This document shows positions 35,046-43,539 of a stretch of 64,000 bases of DNA, piece by piece; position 1 is the first letter of the stretch, and each line of letters opens with the position of its first letter. Location: positions 1 through 64,000 of the forward strand of contig JAUNGZ010000012.1 in assembly GCA_030524205.1 (NCBI GenBank), in the 5' to 3' direction. The notes under the pieces were generated by a model, which was not told the origin of the DNA, did not search any database, and worked only from the letters and a program-made list of their open reading frames with translations. The position numbers and the translations under genes were made by a program. Source of the stretch: Eubacteriales bacterium (GTDB lineage Bacteria > Bacillota > Clostridia > Oscillospirales > Butyricicoccaceae).

Positions 35046-38000
35046 ATGAAACGGTTGGCAAAGCGAATGTGCGCGGCAGCGGTGGCTGCCGCACTGCTGC
35101 TGGGTATGGGGGCCGCCCCCGCGGGCGCGGCGGACGATGGTTGGGATGAGAACGGTGAAGCGGCGGCTGAGCAGCCGTTAAATGAGGAACGGCTGCCCGG
35201 AGAAACGCAGGACGGGGGCGCGCAGCCTCCCCAGCCCGAGACGCCGCCGACCAATTCGCCGGAAACCGGGACGGAGCCGGCGCCGCCGTCTGCGCGGAAC
35301 GACGGCCTGCCCGCCGCCGCGCCGGACGATATCGCGCCGGTGAACGAGGTCGTGGAACCGACTCTTACGCCCGACGGAAAAACACTCTACGCAAACGGCG
35401 TGCCGGTTGTGATTAAAGAGAATGGTGATGGGGAAAAAGCTGTTTTTGACGCGACGGGAGAAAACAAGCTGTATGATGCGCCAAACCTTTCGACAGTCTA
35501 CGGCGGCGGCAATCATACCGACGTGCAGGGGGACACTTCTGTAACCATACAGGATGTTTATTTGAGCACGGTTTATGGCGGCGGAAAAAATGCCGATGTG
35601 CTTGGGAACACGTCTATAAGCTTATCTGATACAACGCATACTGAAACCGGCACGATTTACGGCGGCGGTTATTCCGACGGCACGCACAGCGCGAATGTGT
35701 CGGGGGGTACCTCTGTATATGCGGACGGCACAATAAAAGTAAATGCGTATGGCGGCGGTCATGCCGTTGGGACAAAGGGTGAAGCGGTCGCGAACGTGGA
35801 CGGTAAGGTGCTTTTAGACATTCCCTCTGGAGTACCTGCGGCGTCCGGCATACCGCCCGATGAATTTCAAAAAATTGGGCATGATTTGGTCGGCGGCGGT
35901 CATGCGGAGGCAAATACCCATGCCGCCAGCGCGACAGCAAACGACGTGACCGTTAAAACCAGAAAACCGGTTTATCACGTGCGCGGCGGCGGTCGTGCGC
36001 AATCGTCGTCTGGACAGTGTGCCGACGCTTCGGTTAACGCGATTGAAATGACGGTATCGGAGAGCGATGCGGACTCTATTTATGGCGCGGGAGAAGCATC
36101 GGGAGCGGGAGCAATCGCTAATGCGGCGTCCGTGCATCTCATTTCCGATAATACTATGGTATCAAGAGACTTGGTGGGCGGCGGCACGGCCTCAAACAAG
36201 GCGGAGGCTCTGGTAACCGGCTTGGTTCAAATAGAAATTATAAACGACTCAAACCTGCACGGCGATACTTACGGCGGCGGCTATGCCGGCAGCGGCGGCA
36301 CAGCGAATGTCGGAACGGCAAAGATCAGCTTAAAAAACAGCAAAATGCCAATATGGCAGCAGAAGACGTGGTTTGTTGCTGGTTCTTTGTATGCAGGCGG
36401 ATATGCCAGTGGGGAAAACTCCCGTGCGGTCACGGGAAATATGGAAATCGTGGCTGAAAACTGTGAGATGGCAGGGTGGCTGTATGGCGGCGGAAAAGCC
36501 TCCAGTAGCGGTGATGCACATGGAGGAACTTGCCTAATTACTTTCCAGAACGTAAAGCAAAGTTTCTTTACGGAGGAAGAGTATGCGGGTTTGGAGGTTT
36601 TTGCGGCTGGCGATGCAACAACGAACGCATCGGCTGATCCAACGGAAAAGGTTTCATTCAAAGTAGAGGGAAGCGACCTTGAAATGCTCATGGGCGGCAC
36701 AGAAGATGCGGATGAGTTGGAAGATTGCGAAGTATGGCTCGATTGGAGAAAGGGAAACGGAGCAATCAAAGCTATTGGCTGTCTGGATTATTGGTCGCTC
36801 GCGGAGCCGTTTGAAATCTATAATTTTGCATACAAGGCCACGGGCACCAAAATAAAGGTGTCAGCGGCGGATTGGAAGGACGGCGAGGTATTGCTGTCCC
36901 GGTCTGAGGGTACGGTGGCGAGCGTCGCAAAGTATGGATTTACTGCGGAGGAAGGCACATTGACGCTGGAGGAAGGCGAGAATGGGGGCGTCGTCTGGCG
37001 CTACGTAAAGCCCGAAAAGCAGCCCGATCCGCCGGCTGTCACGCCGCCCTCGGGCAGCGGCTCGTCGTCCTCCTCCAATAAACCGACGGTTTCGACCGAG
37101 ACGCAGGACAAGGGCGACGCGACGGTAGAGACCACCACCAAGACCGAGGTGAGCGGTTCGACAACCACCGTAACGGAAACGCAGACCGAAACCGATAAGC
37201 AGACCGGCGCAGTGACCACGACCGAAACGGTCTCCATGACCGACAAGCAGACCGGCGTTTCGACCGATATAACGGCGCAGACCAAGCCGGACGGCACGGT
37301 GGAGGCCGAGGCGCGCACCGAGGCCAAGGCGGAAACCACCGCCGTCGAGGACGGAACGGCCTCGGCTGTGCTCACGGACAAAGCGGCGGAAACACTGGTG
37401 CGGCAGGCGAAAAAAGCCGCGGAAACGCTGGGAAAGGCGGACAGCGCCAAGGCGGAGGTCGTCGTGCAGGCGGAAATCCCGGCGGCGCAGGCGGACGAGG
37501 TGTCCGCCGTGCGGGTTGAGCTGCCCCGGCAGGCCGCCGCCGCGCTGACCGAGCAGACCAAGGCGGATGTGACGGTGAAAACGCCGGTGGCCGACGTGAC
37601 CGTGCCCCACGCGGCGCTGGCCGATCTCGCTTCGCGCGAGGGCGGCACGGTGGCGGTTTCGGCCGAGCGTGTGGCGGCGGATACGGTGCGCATTGACGTA
37701 TCGGTTGGCGGCGGCGCGGCGAAAACGGTGGAAGGCGGCCTGAAGGCCGCGGTGCCCGCGCAGGCGCTTACGCCGGGCACGGTGGCCGTGCTGGTGAAAG
37801 AGGACGGTACGGAGGAGATCATCCGTAAATCCATCGCGCTGGAGGACGGCGTGCTCGTTCCGCTGGACGGCTCGGCCACCGTCCGCCTGACGGACAACAG
37901 CAAGGCGTTCGCGGACGCGGCGCAGACCCCATGGGCGAGCGGCGCGCTCGATTTTGCCTCCGCGCGCGGCCTGCTTTCGGGCGTGGACCAAACCCATATC

Positions 38001-38456
38001 GACCCGAACGGCGTAATGTCGCGCGGCATGCTGGTCACGGTGCTCAACCGGCTGGAGAACGAGCCGCGCGCGGCCTCTTCGCAGCGCTTTGACGACATCC
38101 CGCCCGAGCGGTATTACAGCGGCGCGGTCGCATGGGCGGCCGAGCGGCAGCTCGTTTCCGGCGTGGGCGGCGGCAGCTTTGCGCCCGACCGGCCCGTGAG
38201 CCGCGAGGAGCTTGCGGTGATGCTGTACCGGTACGGCGGCATGCTGGGCGTGACGACCGATGCCAGCGCAGACCTGACCCGCTTTCAGGACGCGGACGCG
38301 GTATCCGGCTGGGCGCGGGAGGCGGTAGCCTACGCGGTCGGCGCGGGGCTGATGAACGGCAAGGGCGGCGAAACGCTCGATCCCGCGGGAACCGCGACGC
38401 GCGCCGAGGTGGCGGCGACGGTAATGCGGCTGGTGGAATATTTGGCGAAACGGTAA
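35046..38456 (+). CDS. Secreted SLH-domain surface protein with YGGG repeats
   Basis: 1136 residues. A signal peptide (about 1-28, ending AGA) is followed by a Pro/Glu-rich stretch. A repeat region follows from about 150 to 490, in which YGGG or VGGG recurs about every 25-30 residues (near 152, 177, 205, 235, 282 and on), suggesting a beta-solenoid. Next come a Thr-rich linker (about 680-780), an Ala/Val-rich domain, and three SLH motifs from about 955 to the end that would bind wall polymer. ATG 35046 has AGGAG. The candidate c-di-GMP riboswitch in its leader suggests a sessile/motile switch. Adhesion is inference. Confidence 0.85.
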   Translation: MKRLAKRMCAAAVAAALLLGMGAAPAGAADDGWDENGEAAAEQPLNEERLPGETQDGGAQPPQPETPPTNSPETGTEPAPPSARNDGLPAAAPDDIAPVNEVVEPTLTPDGKTLYANGVPVVIKENGDGEKAVFDATGENKLYDAPNLSTVYGGGNHTDVQGDTSVTIQDVYLSTVYGGGKNADVLGNTSISLSDTTHTETGTIYGGGYSDGTHSANVSGGTSVYADGTIKVNAYGGGHAVGTKGEAVANVDGKVLLDIPSGVPAASGIPPDEFQKIGHDLVGGGHAEANTHAASATANDVTVKTRKPVYHVRGGGRAQSSSGQCADASVNAIEMTVSESDADSIYGAGEASGAGAIANAASVHLISDNTMVSRDLVGGGTASNKAEALVTGLVQIEIINDSNLHGDTYGGGYAGSGGTANVGTAKISLKNSKMPIWQQKTWFVAGSLYAGGYASGENSRAVTGNMEIVAENCEMAGWLYGGGKASSSGDAHGGTCLITFQNVKQSFFTEEEYAGLEVFAAGDATTNASADPTEKVSFKVEGSDLEMLMGGTEDADELEDCEVWLDWRKGNGAIKAIGCLDYWSLAEPFEIYNFAYKATGTKIKVSAADWKDGEVLLSRSEGTVASVAKYGFTAEEGTLTLEEGENGGVVWRYVKPEKQPDPPAVTPPSGSGSSSSSNKPTVSTETQDKGDATVETTTKTEVSGSTTTVTETQTETDKQTGAVTTTETVSMTDKQTGVSTDITAQTKPDGTVEAEARTEAKAETTAVEDGTASAVLTDKAAETLVRQAKKAAETLGKADSAKAEVVVQAEIPAAQADEVSAVRVELPRQAAAALTEQTKADVTVKTPVADVTVPHAALADLASREGGTVAVSAERVAADTVRIDVSVGGGAAKTVEGGLKAAVPAQALTPGTVAVLVKEDGTEEIIRKSIALEDGVLVPLDGSATVRLTDNSKAFADAAQTPWASGALDFASARGLLSGVDQTHIDPNGVMSRGMLVTVLNRLENEPRAASSQRFDDIPPERYYSGAVAWAAERQLVSGVGGGSFAPDRPVSREELAVMLYRYGGMLGVTTDASADLTRFQDADAVSGWAREAVAYAVGAGLMNGKGGETLDPAGTATRAEVAATVMRLVEYLAKR

Positions 38457-38464
38457 GATTGCGC

Positions 38465-38501
38465 AAAAGCCCGCAGGCGGGAGAACGCCTGCGGGCTTTT
38501 T
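38465..38501 (+). terminator. Terminator of the SLH protein gene
   Basis: A perfect 15-bp stem (38465-38479 with 38486-38500), ending in TTTTT. Confidence 0.9.
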
Positions 38502-38573
38502 GCGTTTGTGCACGGGCTTTGTTAAGCGCGGTTTAAATATGCGATAAGATTTGGAAGGTTTGTGGAATCCCCA

Positions 38574-38630
38574 CTTTTGCAGTGCTATACTCGCTTTTGC
38601 AGGAAGAAATCCGGGTTTCTGCAAAAAAGT
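38574..38630 (+). repeat. CTTTTGCAG direct repeats and inverted copy upstream of the phosphatase gene
   Basis: CTTTTGCAG at 38574-38582 and 38594-38602 are 20 bases apart, two helical turns. CTGCAAAA at 38619-38626 is their inverse and can pair with the second copy as a hairpin. TATACT (38586-38591) lies between the direct copies. This may be an operator at the promoter, or a leader hairpin; no regulator is assigned. Confidence 0.45.
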
Positions 38631-38651
38631 GATAGAAGGGGTAATTGCAAG

Positions 38652-40589
38652 ATGCAGACACATAACAAAAGGGCTTTGGCGGGCGTGCTGACAAGCGCGC
38701 TGCTGTTGGGCACGCTGCCTACCGCGTTCGCGGCGACCGTGCATTACAACGATTCCTCGGTGACCGGCGCTTCCTCCGGCTGGCAGAGCTGGTCGGACGG
38801 CTGGGCGGCGCTGGCGGCCGACTACACCAAGGTCTCGCTCACGCCCGGAAGAAACGAGACCGAGCTGAACTTTGCTTGGTACAGCAAGGACGAATCCGGC
38901 AAGGCCGCGACGCCGGTGGTGCATTTCGGCGCGGATAAAAACAGCCTGACCGCGTTCAGAGGAACCTCGGCGGCGGTCGATACCAGCCTGACCGACGGCG
39001 TCGCTTACCGCTACAACCACGTAACCGTAACCGGGCTTAAGGCGAACACGACCTACTACTACACGGTTGAGAAAAACGGCGTGCAGACCGAGGCAGAGAC
39101 CTACAAGACCGGCGATTTCGAGACCGCCAGCATCCTCTATGTCGGCGACCCGCAGATCGGCGCTTCCAAGGGCCAACCGCAGGGCGGCGATAAGCTGGCC
39201 GCGGACGCGGGCGCGGCCAACACCGCCGCGCGCAACGACGGCTTCGCATGGGAGCGCACGCTCAAGGCCGCGCTCGCGCAGAATCCCGATCTGGACTTCG
39301 TGATCTCGGCGGGCGATCAGGTCAACAAGACCGGCAAGGCCAAGGAGGAGGAGTACGCGGCCTATCTGGCGGCCGAGCCGCTCGCGTCCCTGCCGGTCGC
39401 CACGACCATCGGCAACCACGATTCGCTCAACGCCGATTACAAGTACCACTTCAACAACCCGAACGCGACCTCCTACGGCGCGACCGAGGCCGGCGGCGAC
39501 TACTATTATTCCTACGGCTCGGGCCTGTTTATCGTGCTCAACACCAATAACTACAACGTGGCCGAGCATAAAAAGGCGATCGAGCAGGCCGTCGCGTCGG
39601 ATAAGGACGCGGCTTTCCGCATCGTCACCATCCATCAGGATATCTACGGCTCGGGCCTCGACCATTCGGACACGGACGGCATGATCCTGCGCACGCAGCT
39701 TACTCCGATTTTCGACGAGAATGATATCGACGTCGTCCTGCAGGGACATGACCACACCTACAGCCGCACCAAGCTGCTCTACGGCGACGGCAAGACCCAC
39801 GGCTCCTACGAATTCCAGCTCAACGCCGACGGCTCGGATTATGATTGGGATCACGCCTACAACAAGGATACCAACACGCAGATCCCGCTCGCGCCCGAGG
39901 ACGGCGACGCGGACGGCAAGGCAGCGCTCGACGCCTTCCAGCAGGATAACGGCTGCTACACCATCGAAGATGTGTCCGGCAATACCGTCACCAACCCGCA
40001 GGGCGTCCTGTACATGACCGCGAACTCGGCCTCCGGCTCCAAATTCTACGAGCTGATCGCGAGCCAGCAGGATTACGTCGCCGAGCGCAGCCAGAACTGG
40101 CTGCCGAGCTACTCGGTCATCAGCCTGACGAGCGATACCTTCTCGATCGACACCTATCAGATCACCGACGCGGGCAAGGTGGAAAAGATCGACGACACCT
40201 TCACGATCAAAAAGACCGCCGCGGCCTCGGCTAAGGTGACGGTTGACGGCGCGGCCAAGGAGGTTTCCACCGCGACGGTGAACGGCCAGACCTACTACCG
40301 CCTGCGCGACCTTGCCGCCGCTGTCAGCGGCACGGCAAAGCAGTTTAACGTCGAATGGAAGAACGGCGTGATCGTGCTGACCGGCGAAGCGTATACCGCC
40401 GCCGCGCTTGCACCCGCTGCAAATGCGTCCGGCGCCGCCGAAACCATCACGGTTTCGGTGGACGGCAAGAGCGTCTCGACCTCTGCCGCCGAGATCCGGG
40501 GCAACTACTATGTGCCCGCCGAACTGCTCTCCTCGCTGGATATTACGGCGCGGACCGCGGCCGGCACGCTGAACATCGTTACCAAGTAA
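38652..40589 (+). CDS. Secreted purple-acid-type metallophosphatase with copper-amine-oxidase-like C-terminal modules
   Basis: 645 residues. The signal peptide is cleaved near residue 27 (AFA). An Fn3-like N-terminal purple acid phosphatase domain precedes the metallophosphoesterase core: GDPQIG near 164, SAGDQVN, GNHD near 253, a His in TIHQD, and GHDHTYSR near 364. The last 100 residues hold two stretches resembling copper amine oxidase N-terminal-like stalk repeats (VTVDGAAKE...YRLRDLA and VSVDGKSV...YYVPAELL). It probably releases phosphate from esters outside the cell. ATG 38652 has AGAAGGGG upstream. A strong hairpin follows. Confidence 0.88.
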   Translation: MQTHNKRALAGVLTSALLLGTLPTAFAATVHYNDSSVTGASSGWQSWSDGWAALAADYTKVSLTPGRNETELNFAWYSKDESGKAATPVVHFGADKNSLTAFRGTSAAVDTSLTDGVAYRYNHVTVTGLKANTTYYYTVEKNGVQTEAETYKTGDFETASILYVGDPQIGASKGQPQGGDKLAADAGAANTAARNDGFAWERTLKAALAQNPDLDFVISAGDQVNKTGKAKEEEYAAYLAAEPLASLPVATTIGNHDSLNADYKYHFNNPNATSYGATEAGGDYYYSYGSGLFIVLNTNNYNVAEHKKAIEQAVASDKDAAFRIVTIHQDIYGSGLDHSDTDGMILRTQLTPIFDENDIDVVLQGHDHTYSRTKLLYGDGKTHGSYEFQLNADGSDYDWDHAYNKDTNTQIPLAPEDGDADGKAALDAFQQDNGCYTIEDVSGNTVTNPQGVLYMTANSASGSKFYELIASQQDYVAERSQNWLPSYSVISLTSDTFSIDTYQITDAGKVEKIDDTFTIKKTAAASAKVTVDGAAKEVSTATVNGQTYYRLRDLAAAVSGTAKQFNVEWKNGVIVLTGEAYTAAALAPAANASGAAETITVSVDGKSVSTSAAEIRGNYYVPAELLSSLDITARTAAGTLNIVTK

Positions 40590-40625
40590 ACCGGCTTTCG
40601 GAACGGAACCGGCTGTTCTCCAGCG

Positions 40626-40658
40626 TTCTCCGCGGGCGGTCTGCGCCCGCGGAGAATT
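40626..40658 (+). terminator. Hairpin after the phosphatase gene
   Basis: A perfect 13-bp stem (40626-40638 with 40643-40655) but only TTT after it. Probably a terminator, with a weak tail. Confidence 0.55.
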
Positions 40659-40692
40659 TGCGCTATCCTTATGAAGAAACGAGTGATTTCCT

Positions 40693-41841
40693 TTGCAAAC
40701 CGACCGTAAAATCATGCTTTCGCGCGTTTTAAAGCGCTGGGCGCCGCCGCTTGCGCTGCTGCTTCTGTTCGTGCTGTTCACCGTGCACATCAACCGGGTC
40801 GATAAAACCGAGCTTGTCTCCCGCGAGGGGCAGAGCTTTGAAAAAGCTGTCGTCACCGCCGTTTTGCAGGACAATTTGCAGCCGGACGGCAGCCGCGTGG
40901 GCGAGCAGCGCGTGCGCGTGCGCATGAAAACCGGCGTGCGCGCCGGACAGGAGCTGGAAATCACCAGCCCGTCGGGCTATCTGTTCGGCGCGGGCTGCGT
41001 GCCGGGCATGAACGTGGTCGTCATGCAGAGCGTGTCTGGAGGATCGACGGTGGCGAGCGTGTACGCGCAGGACCGCGAGCGGGCGATTTACGGCTTCGCC
41101 GCGCTGTACCTGCTGGCGCTGTGTCTGGTCGGCGGCAGGCAGGGGGCCAAGGGCGCGCTCGGGCTAGTGTTCACCTTTGCGTGCATCCTGTTCGTCTATC
41201 TGCCGCTGGTGTACCGGGGCTGGCCGCCGTTTTGGGCGGCGGTGTTCGTGTGCGTGGTGACGGCGCTGGTCACGCTGTATTTGATCGGCGGGCCGACCCG
41301 CAAAACGCTGGCCGCCACGGGCGGCACGGTGGCGGGCGTCGTCATTGCGGGGCTGGCCGCCGCCGCGTTCAGCGCCGCCTCGGGCGTAACGGGCTGGAAC
41401 GTGTCCGACATCGAAAGCCTGCTGACGCTGTGGAACACAAATGGGATTCAGGTGGGCGGCCTGCTGTTTTCCGGTCTGCTGATTTCGAGCCTCGGCGCAG
41501 TGATGGACGTTGCCATGTCGATCGCCAGCGCGATGGGCGAAATGCGCGAGCAAGGCCCGGATATGGGGCGGCTTGCATTGTTCCGCGCAGGCATGCGCGT
41601 CGGCCGCGATATGATGGGCACGGATTCGAACACGCTGATTCTGGCGTTTGCGGGCGGCAGCGTCAGCATGCTGCTGCTCGATTACGCCTACGACCTGCCG
41701 TACAGCCAGATCATCAACTCCAACAATATCGGCGTCGCCGTTATGCAGGGGCTGTCGGGCAGCTTCGGCATCGTGCTGAGCGTGCCGGTGACCGTGCTGC
41801 TTGCCGTGCTGCTGTACACGCGCGGCAAAAAAACGACGTAA
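40693..41841 (+). CDS. YibE/F-like family membrane protein
   Basis: 382 residues. An N-terminal helix (about 17-35) precedes an extracytoplasmic domain of about 95 residues, then seven or more membrane helices. MGTDSNTLILAF and the SSLGAVMDVAMSIA segment are typical of the YibE/F family. The family role is not established; transport has been suggested. A TTG start at 40693 with GAGTG ahead is preferred. The first ATG (40714) has no ribosome binding site, so the start is uncertain by seven codons. Confidence 0.8.
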   Translation: MQTDRKIMLSRVLKRWAPPLALLLLFVLFTVHINRVDKTELVSREGQSFEKAVVTAVLQDNLQPDGSRVGEQRVRVRMKTGVRAGQELEITSPSGYLFGAGCVPGMNVVVMQSVSGGSTVASVYAQDRERAIYGFAALYLLALCLVGGRQGAKGALGLVFTFACILFVYLPLVYRGWPPFWAAVFVCVVTALVTLYLIGGPTRKTLAATGGTVAGVVIAGLAAAAFSAASGVTGWNVSDIESLLTLWNTNGIQVGGLLFSGLLISSLGAVMDVAMSIASAMGEMREQGPDMGRLALFRAGMRVGRDMMGTDSNTLILAFAGGSVSMLLLDYAYDLPYSQIINSNNIGVAVMQGLSGSFGIVLSVPVTVLLAVLLYTRGKKTT

Positions 41842-41845
41842 AAAT

Positions 41846-41884
41846 GGGAAAGCGCCGCAGACCGGCTGGTCTGCGGCGCTTTCC
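41846..41884 (-). terminator. Terminator of the VanY-like gene, possibly bidirectional
   Basis: A perfect 17-bp stem (41847-41863 with 41868-41884). The minus-strand tail is CATTTTTACG; no T-run follows on plus. Confidence 0.8.
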
Positions 41885-41911
41885 GCCATGTATGTACTCT
41901 CTATCTGCCTT

Positions 41912-42664
41912 TTACGCTGTTTTACCGGCCTCGCCGAGATATTCCTCCAAACAGACGTCCTGCGCCATGATCTCCTTTGCCGCCGTTTCGCCCACATAGC
42001 GGTAGTGCCACGGCTCATAGCCAACGCCGGTCAGCTCGCTTTTGTCGGTCGGATAGCGCAGGATGAAGCCGTAGTCCGCGCAGTTTTCGATCAGCCACTG
42101 CTGCTCGGCGGTCTGCTCCTGCTGTTCGTCGAGCAGCTGGTACGATTCGGCCACGATATCGACCGCAAGGCCGAGCTGGTGCTCGCTGGTGCCGGGGCGC
42201 GCCACCCAATGCGCGGCAAGCTCCTCGGCCTGCGCCTGCGCGTTTCCCTGCGCGGTGTAATAGGAAACCTTGTTGCGGAACAGCTCGGTCTGCATGGCGG
42301 TGGTGCGGTAAGAGGAACAGATAAGGGGCGACAGCCCCGCCGCGCGCGCGTCGTCCATCATGCGCTGGAGGGACGGATAGGCGCGCGTGTCGATGGAATG
42401 CCCGTTTTTGAGCGTGGTCAGTTTAATTTCGGGATCGCCCTCGATGGGGTGGTCGGCGTTCACCAGCGTCAGCATCCAAGCGTCCTCCGGATGAACCACG
42501 ACATTGTTCGTTTTGACAGTCTCGCCGGTTTTGATATCGGTAGTCGGCGCGGCGGCGGGCCAAAGCCGCGTCAGCAGGACGGCCGCGGTCAGAACCAGCA
42601 GGCCGAGCGCAAGCGGGGCGGCGGAGCGCCTGCGCCGCCGCGCGGCATGAGAAGATACGCGCAT
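41912..42664 (-). CDS. D-alanyl-D-alanine carboxypeptidase, VanY type
   Basis: A Zn peptidase that trims the terminal D-Ala of peptidoglycan precursors or stem peptides outside the membrane. About 250 residues with one N-terminal membrane anchor (LALGLLVLTAAVLL) after an Arg-rich start. The family motifs SSYRT, SEHQLGLAVDI and EPWHYRY supply the His/Asp/His Zn ligands and the Glu base. ATG 42662-42664 has AAAGGA at about 11 bases; the upstream extension of the frame has no site. The gene follows a two-component system gene set on the same strand. No vanH, vanA or vanX genes are present, so resistance is not implied. Confidence 0.9.
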   Translation of the reverse strand: MRVSSHAARRRRRSAAPLALGLLVLTAAVLLTRLWPAAAPTTDIKTGETVKTNNVVVHPEDAWMLTLVNADHPIEGDPEIKLTTLKNGHSIDTRAYPSLQRMMDDARAAGLSPLICSSYRTTAMQTELFRNKVSYYTAQGNAQAQAEELAAHWVARPGTSEHQLGLAVDIVAESYQLLDEQQEQTAEQQWLIENCADYGFILRYPTDKSELTGVGYEPWHYRYVGETAAKEIMAQDVCLEEYLGEAGKTA

Positions 42665-42759
42665 AAAAAATACAGTCCTTTCGTTTTCTGTGTCGGTAAA
42701 CACAGCATACAAGAGGACTGTATCGTTCTGCGCGCATTTTTGCATCAAAGTGGCATCTT

Positions 42760-43539
42760 TTACCGATGGCGTATGGAAACGTTATCGCCGCCGGCCACAC
42801 CGTCCACACCGTAGCCGAAGGAGGGGATTTCGTTCAGGGTCGCGTCAACGGAATAAGGGGAGGCATAGAACACATAGCCGGAGGACGACCCCGCCGCCCG
42901 GTAGAACTCGACGCCCCATAGTTCGCCCGCCTGATCGGGCACAAGGTCGACGCCGAGCTGCTTGGAAAAGCCCGCCGCCATTTCTGCGGAGGAAGGGAGC
43001 GTTTTCTCGATAAAGCCCTCGTCGTTTTCCGGATCTATGGGCTTGGAGAAAAAGTTAAGGCTGTAAACCGCGCCCGTTTCCACGTCCATGATCAAGTCGG
43101 CGACGCCCGCGCTGCACTGGATCGACAGCACATAGACGCTGACGCTTTCCCCGGTGTTCCGGTTGCGGAACAGAAAGCGGCGGCCGGATTCGTAGGAGCA
43201 GCTCGTGGTGGGAAAGCCGTCGGGCAGCACGCCGTTTTCCAAAAACGTGGCCAGAGCGGACTGCGCGCCGGTCAGCGCGGTGCGCTGCTCGTCCGCGGGA
43301 AGCTGCTGCACAACGGAAATAATATCGCTGTCGTCCGTTTGCGTGCCCCGGCGGACAAGGTCGATCCGCTGCGGCACGGCGGTCGGCTGCGTGCCCGCGT
43401 CCGCGCGCATCGGCTCGGTGTGCGTCGTGCCGAACAGCCCGCGGTCCTGCACGCTGGAGGCGACCGCCGGCAAAACCGCTGCGGCCAGCACGACGGCGAG
43501 CGAAAAGAGAGGAAGCAGCGGGAAAGTGCGTTTGCTCAT
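42760..43539 (-). CDS. Exported protein of unknown function coupled to a histidine kinase
   Basis: 259 residues with an N-terminal signal or anchor (LLPLFSLAVVLAAAVLPAVA). The rest looks like an extracytoplasmic alpha/beta domain with two Cys (TTSCSYESG, LSIQCSAG) that could form a disulfide. Its ATG overlaps the kinase stop codon by four bases, so it is made together with the kinase and may modulate it. I do not recognise the family. The VanY-like gene follows after 95 bases. Confidence 0.75.
   Translation of the reverse strand: MSKRTFPLLPLFSLAVVLAAAVLPAVASSVQDRGLFGTTHTEPMRADAGTQPTAVPQRIDLVRRGTQTDDSDIISVVQQLPADEQRTALTGAQSALATFLENGVLPDGFPTTSCSYESGRRFLFRNRNTGESVSVYVLSIQCSAGVADLIMDVETGAVYSLNFFSKPIDPENDEGFIEKTLPSSAEMAAGFSKQLGVDLVPDQAGELWGVEFYRAAGSSSGYVFYASPYSVDATLNEIPSFGYGVDGVAGGDNVSIRHR

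Noticed and set aside
35500..36520. CRISPR-like or tandem DNA repeat in the SLH protein gene
   Set aside because: The recurring unit is a short protein motif (YGGG) with varied spacing and variable codons around it. There are no identical repeats with spacers.
36861..40964. A 1367-codon open frame on the minus strand across the SLH and phosphatase genes
   Set aside because: It is antisense to two well-supported genes with signal peptides and known domains. Its product is low-complexity Arg/Gly/Ala/His sequence, as expected from GC-rich codon shadows.
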